Below, piece after piece: positions 1-7,814 of a stretch of DNA of 18,715 nt. Positions within the stretch are counted from its first letter, which is position 1; every line of letters starts with the position of its first letter. Origin of the DNA: Caulobacter sp. CCH9-E1 (GTDB lineage: Bacteria > Pseudomonadota > Alphaproteobacteria > Caulobacterales > Caulobacteraceae). The notes under the pieces are model-generated. The model worked only from the letters and a program-made list of their open reading frames with translations, was not told where the DNA came from and ran no database searches. The position numbers and the translations under genes were made by a program. Location of the stretch: positions 1-18,715 of the forward strand of contig NZ_LSJA01000108.1 in assembly GCF_001556515.1 (NCBI RefSeq). The letters are read 5' to 3'.

Positions 1-45
1 TCCCCCTCCGTCGGCTTCGCCGACACCTCCCCCGCTGGGGGGAGG
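1..45. repeat. Double-hairpin intergenic repeat element
   Basis: Two adjacent perfect inverted repeats are visible. GTCGGC (10-15) pairs with GCCGAC (19-24) around TTC, and CCTCCCCC (26-33) pairs with GGGGGAGG (38-45) around GCTG. I recall this arrangement, a pyrimidine-rich start followed by two hairpins, as a common intergenic element in Caulobacter and relatives, but no second copy lies in this window. It sits downstream of the minus-strand glycosyltransferase operon and may continue beyond the left edge. No T-run follows either stem, so it is not a classical intrinsic terminator. Confidence 0.6.
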
Positions 46-89
46 ATTGGGTCCGACTTCCACCCTCAGCCGACGCCAACAGCGGCCGC

Positions 90-449
90 TCACATCGGCC
101 CGATCGTCTCGAACCTCAGTCCATCCGGGCCTTCGATCGACGTTGGCGCCTGAAGGTTTCGCGCGGGCAGCATCGCCCGGTAGCGCTCATACATCGCCTT
201 GGCGTCGCGGCCCGGCTTCACCGTCAAGCAGAGGTCGTACTCCCCCTCGCGGCCCCACGGCTTGCGTTCCGAGCGCGCGACGTCGCGGTCGGCTTTCACC
301 GCCGCCGCCACCTTGTCCGCCAGGGGCCGGTCGATACCCATGCCGTAGCTGCCGAACTTGATCGTCACGTCGCACCGCGCCGCCTGGGCCGGCGCCGCCG
401 CGCAGGCGGCGACGGCGAGGATCGGCAACAGCGCGGCGAGGCGGAACAT
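90..449 (-). CDS. Small exported protein of unknown function
   Basis: I do not recognise this 119-residue protein. It opens with a hydrophobic signal sequence (residues 2-23). Two readings are possible: signal peptidase I cleavage after the AQA at 21-23, or lipidation at Cys16, since VAAC fits a lipobox. The mature part is short and charged, with two cysteines (26 and 74) that could form a disulfide in the periplasm. Its ATG shares one base with the TGA of the HMG-CoA lyase gene upstream (TGATG), which suggests translational coupling and places it last in a three-gene minus-strand operon. The exported character suits the glycosyltransferase at the head of that operon better than the lyase, but this is only inference. 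Confidence 0.7.
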   Translation of the reverse strand: MFRLAALLPILAVAACAAAPAQAARCDVTIKFGSYGMGIDRPLADKVAAAVKADRDVARSERKPWGREGEYDLCLTVKPGRDAKAMYERYRAMLPARNLQAPTSIEGPDGLRFETIGPM

Positions 450-1348
450 CAGGCGGGAAACCCTCCGGCGCGGGCCAGGGACGAGGCGGGGGCCTTGCCC
501 AGGCGGTCGCTGATCTGGCGGCCGATGGCGATCAGGGCCGCCAGGTCATAACCGGTCTCGAAGCCGGCCCGTTCCAGCATGTAGACGAGGTCCTCGGTGC
601 CGATGTTGCCGGTGGCGGACGGGGCGAACGGACAGCCGCCCAGGCCCCCGACCGAGGCGTCCAGCACGTCGACCCCCGCCTCGACGCTGGCGTAGGCGTT
701 GGCGAGCCCTGTGTTGCGGGTGTCGTGGAAGTGCATGCGCAGGCGAGCGGCTGGCGCGGCGGCGCGGACGGCCTCGATGCGCTTGCGCACGGTCCACGGA
801 TCGGCGACGCCGATGGTGTCGGCGATGGCGATCTCGGGGACGCCCAAGGCGGCCGCCTCGCGGACGATGGCGACGACCTGGTCCTGGCTGACCTCGCCGT
901 CGAACGGGCAGCCGAAGGCGACCGAGATCGTGGCGGTGATCGGCGGGCCGCCGTCGGCTTGGCGGCGCTCGACGATGGTGGCGAGCGTCTCGATCTGCTG
1001 GCGCACCGTGGCGCCCTGGTTGCGCACCCCGAAGCCGTCCGAGGCGCAGACCACGACATTGGCCTCGTCGCAGCCGGTCGAGACGCAGCGCTCCCAGCCA
1101 CGCAGGTTCAGGACAAGGCCGATGCGCGAGCGGCTTGGATCGGTCGGCAGGGCGGCCATGATGTCCTCGGCGCCGGCCATCTGCGGCACCCGGGCGGGGT
1201 TCACGAACGAGACGACTTCGGTCCGCCGCGCGCCCGCGGCTTCCAGCTTGCCGATCAGGTCCAGCTTCTCGGCGACCGACAGCGAGATTTTCTCATTCTG
1301 CAGGCCGTCGCGCGGTCCGACCTCGACGATTTCGATGAAGCGGCTCAT
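449..1348 (-). CDS. Hydroxymethylglutaryl-CoA lyase
   Basis: The enzyme splits 3-hydroxy-3-methylglutaryl-CoA into acetyl-CoA and acetoacetate, the last step of leucine breakdown in the cytosol. The 299 residues cover the usual family length. The TIM-barrel start carries GPRDGLQNE (11-19) with the metal-binding Asp14. MHFHDT (205-210) supplies His206 and His208. The family signature SVGGLGGCPF follows, with catalytic Cys near residue 239 and a metal-ligand Asn near 248. The GGCPFAP signature separates it from isopropylmalate and homocitrate synthases. Its ATG overlaps the TGA of the upstream glycosyltransferase gene by four bases (ATGA), and its own stop overlaps the next start. No isovaleryl-CoA or methylcrotonyl-CoA enzymes are adjacent, so it is separated from the leucine pathway cluster it usually joins. 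Confidence 0.95.
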   Translation of the reverse strand: MSRFIEIVEVGPRDGLQNEKISLSVAEKLDLIGKLEAAGARRTEVVSFVNPARVPQMAGAEDIMAALPTDPSRSRIGLVLNLRGWERCVSTGCDEANVVVCASDGFGVRNQGATVRQQIETLATIVERRQADGGPPITATISVAFGCPFDGEVSQDQVVAIVREAAALGVPEIAIADTIGVADPWTVRKRIEAVRAAAPAARLRMHFHDTRNTGLANAYASVEAGVDVLDASVGGLGGCPFAPSATGNIGTEDLVYMLERAGFETGYDLAALIAIGRQISDRLGKAPASSLARAGGFPA

Positions 1349-3057
1349 CGCTGCGGCTCTCCGGCGGGTTCGTTGGGTTCGGCGGCGTCCTCGGCGGGCG
1401 CGAGAGGCTCGCCGCGATAGATGGTCAGGCGTTCGCGGTCGCCGTCGGAATAGTTCAGGCCCTCGACCGTGGTGACTGGGCGCGGGTCGAGACCCAGTTG
1501 CTCCATGGCGGCGCGGAAGGGCTTTTCCTCGCGGCCCTCGACGATGGCGGGGCGGCCCTCGGCGATCGCGCCGGCGGCGCCTTCGCCGTCGGTCAGCTGG
1601 GTGGTCGTGCCCAGCTGGAAGATCAGGCTGGGCTCGGCATAGCCAGTCACCGCCACCGGGCCGGGCGCGCCGGAGCGGGGCGAGAGACGCGCCTGGTCCA
1701 GGGCCTGGGCGAGGTCGCGCGACAGGAACAGCGGCTCCAGGCGCGGGATCAGGCCGGCGGTGAGGGCGATGTGGGCCGCGATTCCCAGGGCGCCGGCCAC
1801 GAACAGTCCCCGCACGGCGTGGCGACGGGCGACGAGGACCGCGCCAGCGGTTCCGGCGGCGAAGGCGAAGAGCGCCGCCACGATGGTCCAGCCCAGGTCA
1901 TGGACGGTTCCGAATTCCTTTTGGCCATAGACGGCGACGGCGGCCAGCAGCGCGCCCATCAGCACCGACAGGCCCCCGCCCACCCAGCGGACGATCCGGC
2001 CCAGCGGCTCGCGCACGGCGGCGGCCATCAGCATGGCCAGGGCGCCATAGGCGGGCAGGGCGTAGTGGACCAGCTTGGTCGGCAAGAGCTCGAACATCAG
2101 CCAGGTCGGGACCAGCCAGCAGACGGCGAAGCGGACGCCGGGATCCTTGCGCCGCGTCCAGGCGACGGCGAGGCCGGCCGGCAGCAGGAGCGTGGCCGGG
2201 AACGACAGCAGCGGCGAGAGCAGGGCGTGGTAGCCGAACGGACCGGCGTGGCCCTCCTGGCCGCCGGCCATCTTCGGCGCCAGGTCGCCGCCGATCGCCG
2301 TCCCCCAGAAGGCGCCGTCGGTCGCCACGGTGATCATCATCGCCCAGGGCAGCACGATGGCGGCGAACAGGATGGCGCCCCAGGTCCAGCCGAGGTCCTT
2401 CATCCAGCGGACCTTGCGGTCCCAGATCGCCAGGGCCGCGAGGGCGAGGAACACCGTCAGCAGGCCGACCGGACCCTTGATCAGCGCGGCCACGGACAGG
2501 CCGAGCCAGAAGGCGAGCTTGGTCAGCTTGCCGGCGCTCTCGCCCTTCAGCTGGGCGGCGTAGATCCGCGCCAGGGCGCCCATGGCCAGGGACGTGGTCC
2601 CGCATAGGGCCGCGTCGGTCTTGGCGATGAAGGCCTCGGACGAGAGCAGGAAGGTCGCGCCCAGGATCGAGCCGGCGATCAGGCCGGTGCGCGGGTCCAG
2701 CAGCGCCGCCGCGCCCCAGGCGCAGGCCGCCGCCGCCAGCATCGCGCCCAGCAAGGACGGGATGCGATAGGCCCAGATCTGGCGGTCCTCGGCGTCCGAG
2801 AAGGTCTTCACCGTCACCGCCTGCAGCCAGTGGATGCCGACCGGCTTCTTGAAGCGCGGCTGGTCCTGGAACTTGATGACGACGTAGTCGCCGGTCTCCA
2901 GCATCTGCGAGGTGGCCTGGGCGAAACGCGACTCGTCGCGGTCCAGCGGCGGCATGGCCAAGAGGCCGGGCAGGCCCGCGATCAAGGCGACCAAGGCGGC
3001 GAACAGAGGGCCGCGCCACCCTCGGCTCCAGTCATCCAGGCGAGATTCAAGCGTCAT
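1345..3057 (-). CDS. ArnT/PMT-family membrane glycosyltransferase (GT83-like)
   Basis: This polytopic inner-membrane protein resembles ArnT and related enzymes that move a sugar from a polyprenyl-phosphate carrier to a lipid or protein on the periplasmic side. After the first membrane span (about 17-37) comes the acidic loop motif DRDESRF (39-45), typical of the PMT superfamily catalytic Asp/Glu, then KKPVGIHWLQ (70-79), the family's KPP-like motif. Many further hydrophobic segments and a soluble C-terminal tail follow. I chose the ATG at 3057 (570 residues, MTLESRLDDW). The frame stays open 22 codons upstream, but that stretch is not hydrophobic and would run past the putative promoter into the divergent gene. 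It heads an operon with the HMG-CoA lyase and a small exported protein. The sugar and the acceptor cannot be told from sequence. Confidence 0.88.
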   Translation of the reverse strand: MTLESRLDDWSRGWRGPLFAALVALIAGLPGLLAMPPLDRDESRFAQATSQMLETGDYVVIKFQDQPRFKKPVGIHWLQAVTVKTFSDAEDRQIWAYRIPSLLGAMLAAAACAWGAAALLDPRTGLIAGSILGATFLLSSEAFIAKTDAALCGTTSLAMGALARIYAAQLKGESAGKLTKLAFWLGLSVAALIKGPVGLLTVFLALAALAIWDRKVRWMKDLGWTWGAILFAAIVLPWAMMITVATDGAFWGTAIGGDLAPKMAGGQEGHAGPFGYHALLSPLLSFPATLLLPAGLAVAWTRRKDPGVRFAVCWLVPTWLMFELLPTKLVHYALPAYGALAMLMAAAVREPLGRIVRWVGGGLSVLMGALLAAVAVYGQKEFGTVHDLGWTIVAALFAFAAGTAGAVLVARRHAVRGLFVAGALGIAAHIALTAGLIPRLEPLFLSRDLAQALDQARLSPRSGAPGPVAVTGYAEPSLIFQLGTTTQLTDGEGAAGAIAEGRPAIVEGREEKPFRAAMEQLGLDPRPVTTVEGLNYSDGDRERLTIYRGEPLAPAEDAAEPNEPAGEPQR

Positions 3058-3064
3058 GGCGCCT

Positions 3065-3091
3065 GGAATAGCACGATCTTTCCCGAAGCAA
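3065..3091 (-). promoter_or_regulatory. Candidate Caulobacter-type promoter for the ArnT-like operon
   Basis: On the minus strand TTGCTTC (3091-3085), a 12-base spacer and GCTATTCC (3072-3065) loosely fit the Caulobacter housekeeping consensus TTGACGS-N10-14-GCTANAWC, with four of seven and six of eight positions agreeing. Transcription would start about 1-3 bases before the ATG at 3057, which implies a nearly leaderless mRNA. In keeping with this, I see no good Shine-Dalgarno sequence in front of that ATG. Confidence 0.35.
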
Positions 3092-3112
3092 CTTTTGCTG
3101 TATGAGGAGGCG

Positions 3113-3850
3113 ATGAACGACACCGTCTCGCCGACGCCCGATTTCTCCGTCGTCGTCCCCGTCTTCGACGAGGGCGAGGCCGCCCCGAAGCTGGCGCGCG
3201 AGATCGCCGCCGCCTTCGCCGGCGAGACCTACGAGATGATCTTCGTCGACGACGCCAGCCGTGACGACACCAAGGCCCGCCTGATCGCGCTGAAGGCCGA
3301 GATTCCGCAGCTGCGCGTGCTGGGCCATCGCAAGAACTCGGGCCAGAGCCGCGCCGTGCGCAGCGGCGTCTTGGCCGCGCGCGCGCCGATCGTCATCACC
3401 CTGGACGGCGACGGCCAGAACGATCCCGCCGACGCCCCACGCCTCGCCAAGGCCTTGGCCGCCGGTCCCGAGACCCTGGCCCTGGTCGGCGGCGAGCGCG
3501 TGAAGCGCCAGGACAGCAACGCCAAGCGCTTGGCCTCCAAGTTCGGCAACGGCGTGCGCAAGCGCCTGCTGAAGGACACCGCCAACGACACCGGCTGCGG
3601 CCTGAAGGCCTTCCGCCGCGAGGCGTTCCTGCGCCTGCCGTACTTCGATCACATTCACCGCTACATCCCGGCCCTGATGCTGCGCGAGGGCTATGAGGTC
3701 GCGTTCCAGCCGGTGAACCACCGGCACCGCGAGACGGGGGTGTCGAAGTACACCAACCTCGGGCGGCTCAAGGCCTCGATCTCGGATTTGTTGGGTGTGA
3801 TGTGGCTGCAGTCGCGGGCTCGCAATCCGCAGGGTGTGGACGAGGCTTGA
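3113..3850 (+). CDS. GT2-family glycosyltransferase, DPM1/ArnC-like
   Basis: This 245-residue protein has the GT-A fold of family 2 enzymes that load a nucleotide sugar onto a polyprenyl phosphate. VVVPVFDEGE begins the nucleotide-binding strand. FVDDAS (44-49) and the DGDGQNDP motif (from Asp98, DxD at 98-100) supply nucleotide and metal contacts. DTGCGLKAFRREAF matches the DPM1-like acceptor region. It lacks the C-terminal membrane pair present in ArnC and GtrB, so it probably acts peripherally at the inner membrane. The ATG at 3113 follows GAGGAGG (3104-3110). It is transcribed away from the ArnT-like gene across a 55-base gap. The natural reading is that it makes the lipid-linked donor which the ArnT-like protein uses. 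The sugar is unknown. Confidence 0.9.
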   Translation: MNDTVSPTPDFSVVVPVFDEGEAAPKLAREIAAAFAGETYEMIFVDDASRDDTKARLIALKAEIPQLRVLGHRKNSGQSRAVRSGVLAARAPIVITLDGDGQNDPADAPRLAKALAAGPETLALVGGERVKRQDSNAKRLASKFGNGVRKRLLKDTANDTGCGLKAFRREAFLRLPYFDHIHRYIPALMLREGYEVAFQPVNHRHRETGVSKYTNLGRLKASISDLLGVMWLQSRARNPQGVDEA

Positions 3851-3958
3851 GGCCCCGCGCCTGAGTCGAAAGGTCGCGCCGGCTTCACCCGGCCATAAAA
3901 TCCCGTTAGGCCTTTAACCACCACGACGCCGGGGGGCGCCGTCGAAGGGGGAAGTTCG
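3851..3958. other. Intergenic gap between GT2 gene and membrane-protein gene
   Basis: It holds a short GC inverted repeat, GCCGG (3878-3882) with CCGGC (3889-3893), but no T-run follows, so termination here is doubtful. GAAGGGGGAAG around 3945-3955 is a plausible ribosome-binding region for the ATG at 3959. I see no convincing promoter. Confidence 0.3.
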
Positions 3959-4378
3959 ATGTTCGCCGCGGTTCCGCTGCTGGCCCTGCCGGTCCTGGTC
4001 TACAACCTGATCGTCCTGACCCTGCCGAACGGTTTCAAGGCCGCCGACGCCAGCCTTCGTCTGGCCGAGCCGCTGTTCACGATCCGGATGACCTCGGGCG
4101 CGGGCTGGGCCGTCAGCCTGGCCGACCTGCTGCTGGCCGCCTCGCTGGTGGTGCTGTTCGTCGAGCTTCTGAAGTCGGCCAACAGCAAGCGGCTGGCGAT
4201 CGTCAATCACTCGCTGTCGATGGTGCTGTTCATCGTCTGTCTGGTCGAGTTTCTGCTGCTGCCGGCCTTCGCGACCTCGACCTTCTTCCTGCTGGCCCTG
4301 ATGGTGCTGCTGGACGTGCTGGCCGGCTTCATCGTCACCATCGTCGCGGCCCGCCGGGACGTGGATTTCGGGGAGTAA
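3959..4378 (+). CDS. Four-helix inner-membrane protein of unknown function
   Basis: I do not recognise a named family. The 139-residue protein shows four hydrophobic segments, at about 5-22, 50-71, 79-101 and 105-131, with no cleavable signal peptide. Charged or polar residues lie in or at the edges of these segments: Asp56, Glu69, Asn83-His84, Glu97 and Asp119. That is unusual for a purely structural membrane protein and hints at ion, proton or metal handling, or at helix packing with a partner. A purine-rich stretch precedes the ATG. It lies 108 bases after the GT2 gene on the same strand, so cotranscription is possible. It ends three bases from the end of the converging trmL gene. Confidence 0.78.
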   Translation: MFAAVPLLALPVLVYNLIVLTLPNGFKAADASLRLAEPLFTIRMTSGAGWAVSLADLLLAASLVVLFVELLKSANSKRLAIVNHSLSMVLFIVCLVEFLLLPAFATSTFFLLALMVLLDVLAGFIVTIVAARRDVDFGE

Positions 4379-4381
4379 GGC

Positions 4382-4840
4382 CTATTCCGGAAAGCCGCCC
4401 GTCTGCCGCAGCGCTTCGCCCAGGGCCATGGCGGCGGTGGTCGCCAGGTTCATCGAGCGCGTCTCCGGGCGGATCGGAATGACGATGCGGCCCTGCGCCG
4501 CCGCATGGACCTCGTCGGGCGCGCCGCGACTCTCATTGCCGAACAGGAGAGTGTCTCCGGGTTCGAACGAAAACCTGTGAAATGGTGTCGCACCCCGCGT
4601 GGTGAACAGCAGAAGCCGCCCGTCAACGCGTTCCGGCGCCTTAAGGAATGTCTCCCAGCTGTCGTGCCGCTTGAGGTGCGCGAGAGGCCCATAATCCAGG
4701 GCCGCGCGCTTCAAGCTCTTGTCGTCCAAGGGAAAACTGCACGGCTCGATCACGTCGAGGCCGACGCCGAAGCAGGCGGAAAGGCGAATGGCCGCCCCGA
4801 CGTTTTGGGGAATGCCTGGTTGAAAAAGTGCGAGGCGCAT
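4382..4840 (-). CDS. trmL: tRNA (cytidine/uridine-34 2'-O)-methyltransferase TrmL
   Basis: This SpoU-family (SPOUT) enzyme methylates the 2'-hydroxyl of the wobble base of certain leucine tRNAs using S-adenosylmethionine. The 152-residue length fits TrmL, which consists of little more than the knotted catalytic domain. The three family motifs are visible: PQNVGAAIRL (11-20), LLFGNESRG (98-106), and the knot segment IPIR followed by SMNLA (121-133). The frame stays open upstream to 5116, but homology begins at MRLALFQPG, so I place the start at the ATG at 4840. The upstream part would overlap the petA start. It is divergent from petABC and convergent with the membrane-protein gene. Confidence 0.93.
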   Translation of the reverse strand: MRLALFQPGIPQNVGAAIRLSACFGVGLDVIEPCSFPLDDKSLKRAALDYGPLAHLKRHDSWETFLKAPERVDGRLLLFTTRGATPFHRFSFEPGDTLLFGNESRGAPDEVHAAAQGRIVIPIRPETRSMNLATTAAMALGEALRQTGGFPE

Positions 4841-5045
4841 AATAAGCGAACCAACCACAGGGCTAGCAGGGGCTTTGCCACGAATCGAAAGGACTTGCGG
4901 ACTCCGTCCGCGCGTCCGATAGGACAAAACGACCGCTGCCTTGTGGCGGAGATCCGCTTGCGGGTCGAGCAAGATATGGCGTCGAATGACGCTTCTCCAA
5001 GTCGGACCGCGTTTCGTGGACCGGCGGAAATAGAGGGTGACGTAG
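4841..5045. promoter_or_regulatory. Divergent intergenic region between trmL and petABC
   Basis: These 205 bases must hold promoters for both trmL (minus) and petABC (plus), and form the longest gene-free stretch in the window. I found no box pair that convinces me in either direction. A minus-strand GCTAGCCC (4867-4860) matches the Caulobacter -10 at six of eight positions but has a poor -35. AGAGGG (5032-5037) lies eight bases before the GTG start of petA and is a likely ribosome-binding site. Confidence 0.4.
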
Positions 5046-5597
5046 GTGGCCGACACCGCCGTGGGCGCAACGACCGAGCCGGAACACGGGAGCGATCCCT
5101 CCCGGCGCGACTTCATTCACATCGCCGCGATCGCGGCCGCCGCCGGCGGCGCCGCGACCCTGGTCTGGCCGTTCATCGATCAGATGAACCCGTCCGCGGA
5201 CACGCGGGCCCTGGCCTCGACCGAGTTCGACCTGACCAAGGTCGCCGAGGGTCAGCAGGTCACGATCAAGTGGCGCGGCAAGCCGCTGTTCGTGCGCAAC
5301 CGCACGAAGGCCGAGATCGCCAAGGCCGTCGCGGACGACAACGCCGCGATGAAGGACCCCGCCACCGACGCCTCGCGCGTGAAGCCGGGTAAGGCCCAAT
5401 GGCTGATCGTCGGCGGCAACTGCACCCACCTGGGCTGCGTGCCGACCTTCGGCGGCGGCGAGTACGGCGGCTGGTTCTGCCCGTGCCACGGCTCGGTCTA
5501 CGACACCTCGGGTCGTATCCGTAAGGGCCCCGCGCCCACGAACCTGGTGGTTCCGGAATACGCCTTCCTCACCGACACCAAGGTCAAGATCGGCTAA
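5046..5597 (+). CDS. petA: Ubiquinol-cytochrome c reductase iron-sulfur subunit (Rieske protein)
   Basis: This subunit takes one electron from ubiquinol at the Qo site of complex III and hands it to cytochrome c1. The 183-residue protein has a twin-arginine targeting motif SRRDF (19-23) before its single membrane anchor (26-44), and a flexible hinge with ALAS (55-58). The periplasmic Rieske fold carries CTHLGC (126-131) and CPCHG (145-149). Cys126, His128, Cys145 and His148 bind the [2Fe-2S] cluster, while Cys131 and Cys147 form the disulfide. Translation starts at GTG 5046, supported by AGAGGG at 5032-5037; no nearer ATG keeps the RR motif. It is the first gene of petABC, five bases ahead of petB. 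Confidence 0.97.
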   Translation: MADTAVGATTEPEHGSDPSRRDFIHIAAIAAAAGGAATLVWPFIDQMNPSADTRALASTEFDLTKVAEGQQVTIKWRGKPLFVRNRTKAEIAKAVADDNAAMKDPATDASRVKPGKAQWLIVGGNCTHLGCVPTFGGGEYGGWFCPCHGSVYDTSGRIRKGPAPTNLVVPEYAFLTDTKVKIG

Positions 5598-5602
5598 GCG
5601 AG

Positions 5603-6889
5603 ATGAGCGGACATTCGACCTATCAACCCAAGACCGGTTTCGAGCGCTGGCTCGACGCCCGTCTGCCGATCGTGCGCCTGGGCTATGACTCGTTCGTCGA
5701 CTACCCCACGCCGCGCAACCTGAACTACTGGTGGACCTTCGGCGGCATCCTGTCGCTGTGCCTGGCCTCCCAGCTGATCACCGGCATCATCCTGGTGATG
5801 CACTACACGCCGAGCGCCGCCGGCGCCTTCGCGTCGGTCGAGCACATCATGCGCGACGTGAACTACGGCTGGCTGATCCGCTACATGCACGCCAACGGCG
5901 CGTCGATGTTCTTCATCGCCGTCTACATCCACATGCTGCGCGGCCTGTACTACGGCTCCTATAAGGCGCCCCGCGAAGTGCTGTGGCTGCTGGGCTGCGT
6001 GATCTATCTGCTGATGATGGCGACCGCCTTCATGGGCTACGTGCTGCCCTGGGGCCAGATGTCGTTCCACGGCGCCGTCGTGATCACCAACCTGTTCGGC
6101 GCCCTGCCGCTGGTCGGCGAGAGCATCACCACCTGGCTGTGGGGCGGCTTCGCGGTCGACAACCCGACCCTGAACCGCTTCTTCTCGCTGCACTACCTGC
6201 TGCCCTTCATGATCGCGGGCGTCGTGATCCTGCACATCTGGGCGCTGCACGTGGTGGGCCAGAACAACCCGACCGGCGTCGAGCCGAAGTCGAAGGCCGA
6301 CACCGTCCCCTTCACGCCGTACGCGACGGTGAAGGACGGCTTCGCGATGAGCGTCTTCCTGATCCTCTTCGCCTTCTTCGTCTTCTACATGCCCAACGCC
6401 CTGGGCCACGCCGACAACTACATCGAGGCCAACCCGCTGGTGACGCCGTCGCACATCGTTCCGGAATGGTACTTCCTGCCGTTCTACGCGATCCTGCGCG
6501 CCGTGCCGGACAAGCTGATGGGCGTGCTGGCCATGTTCGGCGCCATCGCCTGCTTGTTCGCCCTGCCGTGGCTGGACACCTCGAAGGTGCGCTCGATGCG
6601 CTACCGCCCGACCGCGAAGATCTACTTCGTGTTCTTCCTGGTGGCCTGCTGCATCCTGGGCGTCTGCGGCGCCAAGCTGCCCGATGATCCGGTGATCCCG
6701 CACCTGACCACGTTCCAGCTGATGGGTTCGGACCTGAACAGCTTCGTGTGGCTCAGCCGCGTCGCCTCGCTCTACTACTTCGCTTTCTTCCTGGTCGTGC
6801 TGCCGGTCCTGGGTCTGGTCGAAAAGACCCTGCCCGTGCCGGACTCGATCGCCTCGCCGGCCCTGTCGGCCGACGCCAACAAGGGTTGA
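5603..6889 (+). CDS. petB: Cytochrome b subunit of the bc1 complex
   Basis: This is the membrane core of complex III, holding hemes bL and bH and both quinone sites. In its 428 residues the four axial histidines sit in pairs spaced 14 apart, as the family requires: His96/His110 and His197/His211. The Qo-site motif PEWY lies at 287-290, after [10 protein letters not shown] in the C helix region. About eight hydrophobic segments are apparent. It is a stand-alone cytochrome b, not the fused fbcH form in which cytochromes b and c1 make one polyprotein, as in Bradyrhizobium. The ATG lies five bases after the petA stop and the next gene begins five bases after its own stop, so the three genes are one transcription unit. 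Confidence 0.97.
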   Translation: MSGHSTYQPKTGFERWLDARLPIVRLGYDSFVDYPTPRNLNYWWTFGGILSLCLASQLITGIILVMHYTPSAAGAFASVEHIMRDVNYGWLIRYMHANGASMFFIAVYIHMLRGLYYGSYKAPREVLWLLGCVIYLLMMATAFMGYVLPWGQMSFHGAVVITNLFGALPLVGESITTWLWGGFAVDNPTLNRFFSLHYLLPFMIAGVVILHIWALHVVGQNNPTGVEPKSKADTVPFTPYATVKDGFAMSVFLILFAFFVFYMPNALGHADNYIEANPLVTPSHIVPEWYFLPFYAILRAVPDKLMGVLAMFGAIACLFALPWLDTSKVRSMRYRPTAKIYFVFFLVACCILGVCGAKLPDDPVIPHLTTFQLMGSDLNSFVWLSRVASLYYFAFFLVVLPVLGLVEKTLPVPDSIASPALSADANKG

Positions 6890-6894
6890 TCCCG

Positions 6895-7749
6895 ATGCTC
6901 CGCAAACTCTCGGTTATCGCGGCGGCGGCGGGTCTCCTGGTCGCCGGCGCCGCCGGCCCGGCCCTCGCCAGCGGCGGCGCCCAGCACGCCAAGGACATCC
7001 AGTGGTCGTTCGAAGGCCCGTTCGGCAAGTTCGACCAGGCCCAGCTGCAGCGCGGCTTCAAGGTCTATCGCGAGGTCTGCTCGGCCTGCCACTCGATGAA
7101 GATGGTCGCGTTCCGCAACCTCGGCGACAAGGGCGGGCCCTTCTATAACGAGAAGTACCCGAACTCGAACGACAACCCGTGGGTCAAGGCGATCGCCAAG
7201 GACTACGAGGTCAACGACATCGACGGTGAAACCGGCGACGCCATCAAGCGTCCGGCCACCAGCGCCGACTACTTCCCCTCGCCGTTCGCCAACGAGGCGG
7301 CGGCCCGCGCCAGCAACGGCGGCGCCCTGCCGCCGGACATGTCGCTGCTGGCCAAGGCCCGCTCGGCGGGGCCGGACTACATCTACTCGCTGCTGACCGG
7401 CTATGCGACGCCGCCCAAGGGCCTGACGGTCCCGACCGGCGGTCACTACAACCCGTACTTCCCGGGCGACCTGACGTCGGCTTGGCACGGCGACCACAAC
7501 GCTGTCCCGAAGGGCGGCTTCATCGCCATGGCCCCGCCGCTGAAGGCCGACCTGGTGACCTTCGACGACGGCGCCAAGTCGACGCTGGACCAGCAGGCTA
7601 AGGACGTCTCGGCCTTCCTGATGTGGGCCGCCGAGCCCAAGCTGGAAGAGCGCAAGCAGACCGGCTTCGCCGTGCTGATCTACCTCGTCCTGCTGAGCGG
7701 CCTGCTGTACGCCAGCTACAAGGCGGTGTGGCGCAACGAGTCGCACTAG
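6895..7749 (+). CDS. petC: Cytochrome c1 subunit of the bc1 complex
   Basis: Cytochrome c1 accepts the electron from the Rieske cluster and passes it to soluble or membrane-bound cytochrome c. The 284-residue protein has a Sec signal peptide (about 1-25, ending ALA). The single heme-binding motif is CSACH (62-66), and a methionine in the later IAMAPPL segment is the likely sixth ligand. A C-terminal membrane anchor (about 258-277) is followed by a short cytoplasmic tail, so the globular domain faces the periplasm. The frame is open upstream inside petB, but the ATG at 6895 gives the signal peptide directly and follows the petB stop. A strong terminator follows the gene. Confidence 0.96.
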   Translation: MLRKLSVIAAAAGLLVAGAAGPALASGGAQHAKDIQWSFEGPFGKFDQAQLQRGFKVYREVCSACHSMKMVAFRNLGDKGGPFYNEKYPNSNDNPWVKAIAKDYEVNDIDGETGDAIKRPATSADYFPSPFANEAAARASNGGALPPDMSLLAKARSAGPDYIYSLLTGYATPPKGLTVPTGGHYNPYFPGDLTSAWHGDHNAVPKGGFIAMAPPLKADLVTFDDGAKSTLDQQAKDVSAFLMWAAEPKLEERKQTGFAVLIYLVLLSGLLYASYKAVWRNESH

Positions 7750-7772
7750 GCGATCGACGCTGCTGAATACGG

Positions 7773-7807
7773 AAAAGGCCCGGTGGAAACACCGGGCCTT
7801 TTCTTTT
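7773..7807 (+). terminator. Intrinsic terminator after petABC, probably bidirectional
   Basis: A perfect 13-bp stem, AAAAGGCCCGGTG (7773-7785) with CACCGGGCCTTTT (7790-7802), closes on a GAAA tetraloop and runs into TTTTCTTTT. The mirrored A-run lets it also serve the aspartic-protease-like gene arriving from the right on the minus strand, which ends at 7815. Confidence 0.93.
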
Positions 7808-7814
7808 GTCTCGA

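Noticed and set aside
81..90. AGCGGCCGCT palindrome next to the stop of the small exported protein
   Set aside because: A 10-base GC palindrome is not surprising at this composition, and no loop or T-run makes it a terminator.
3906..3919. TTAG-N4-TTAACC as a CtrA binding site before the four-helix membrane-protein gene
   Set aside because: The first half is TTAG, not TTAA, and the gap is four bases instead of seven, so it does not meet the consensus.
4841..5116. Upstream extension of the trmL reading frame
   Set aside because: The extra 92 residues have no methyltransferase similarity, homology begins exactly at the ATG at 4840, and the extension would overlap the petA start.
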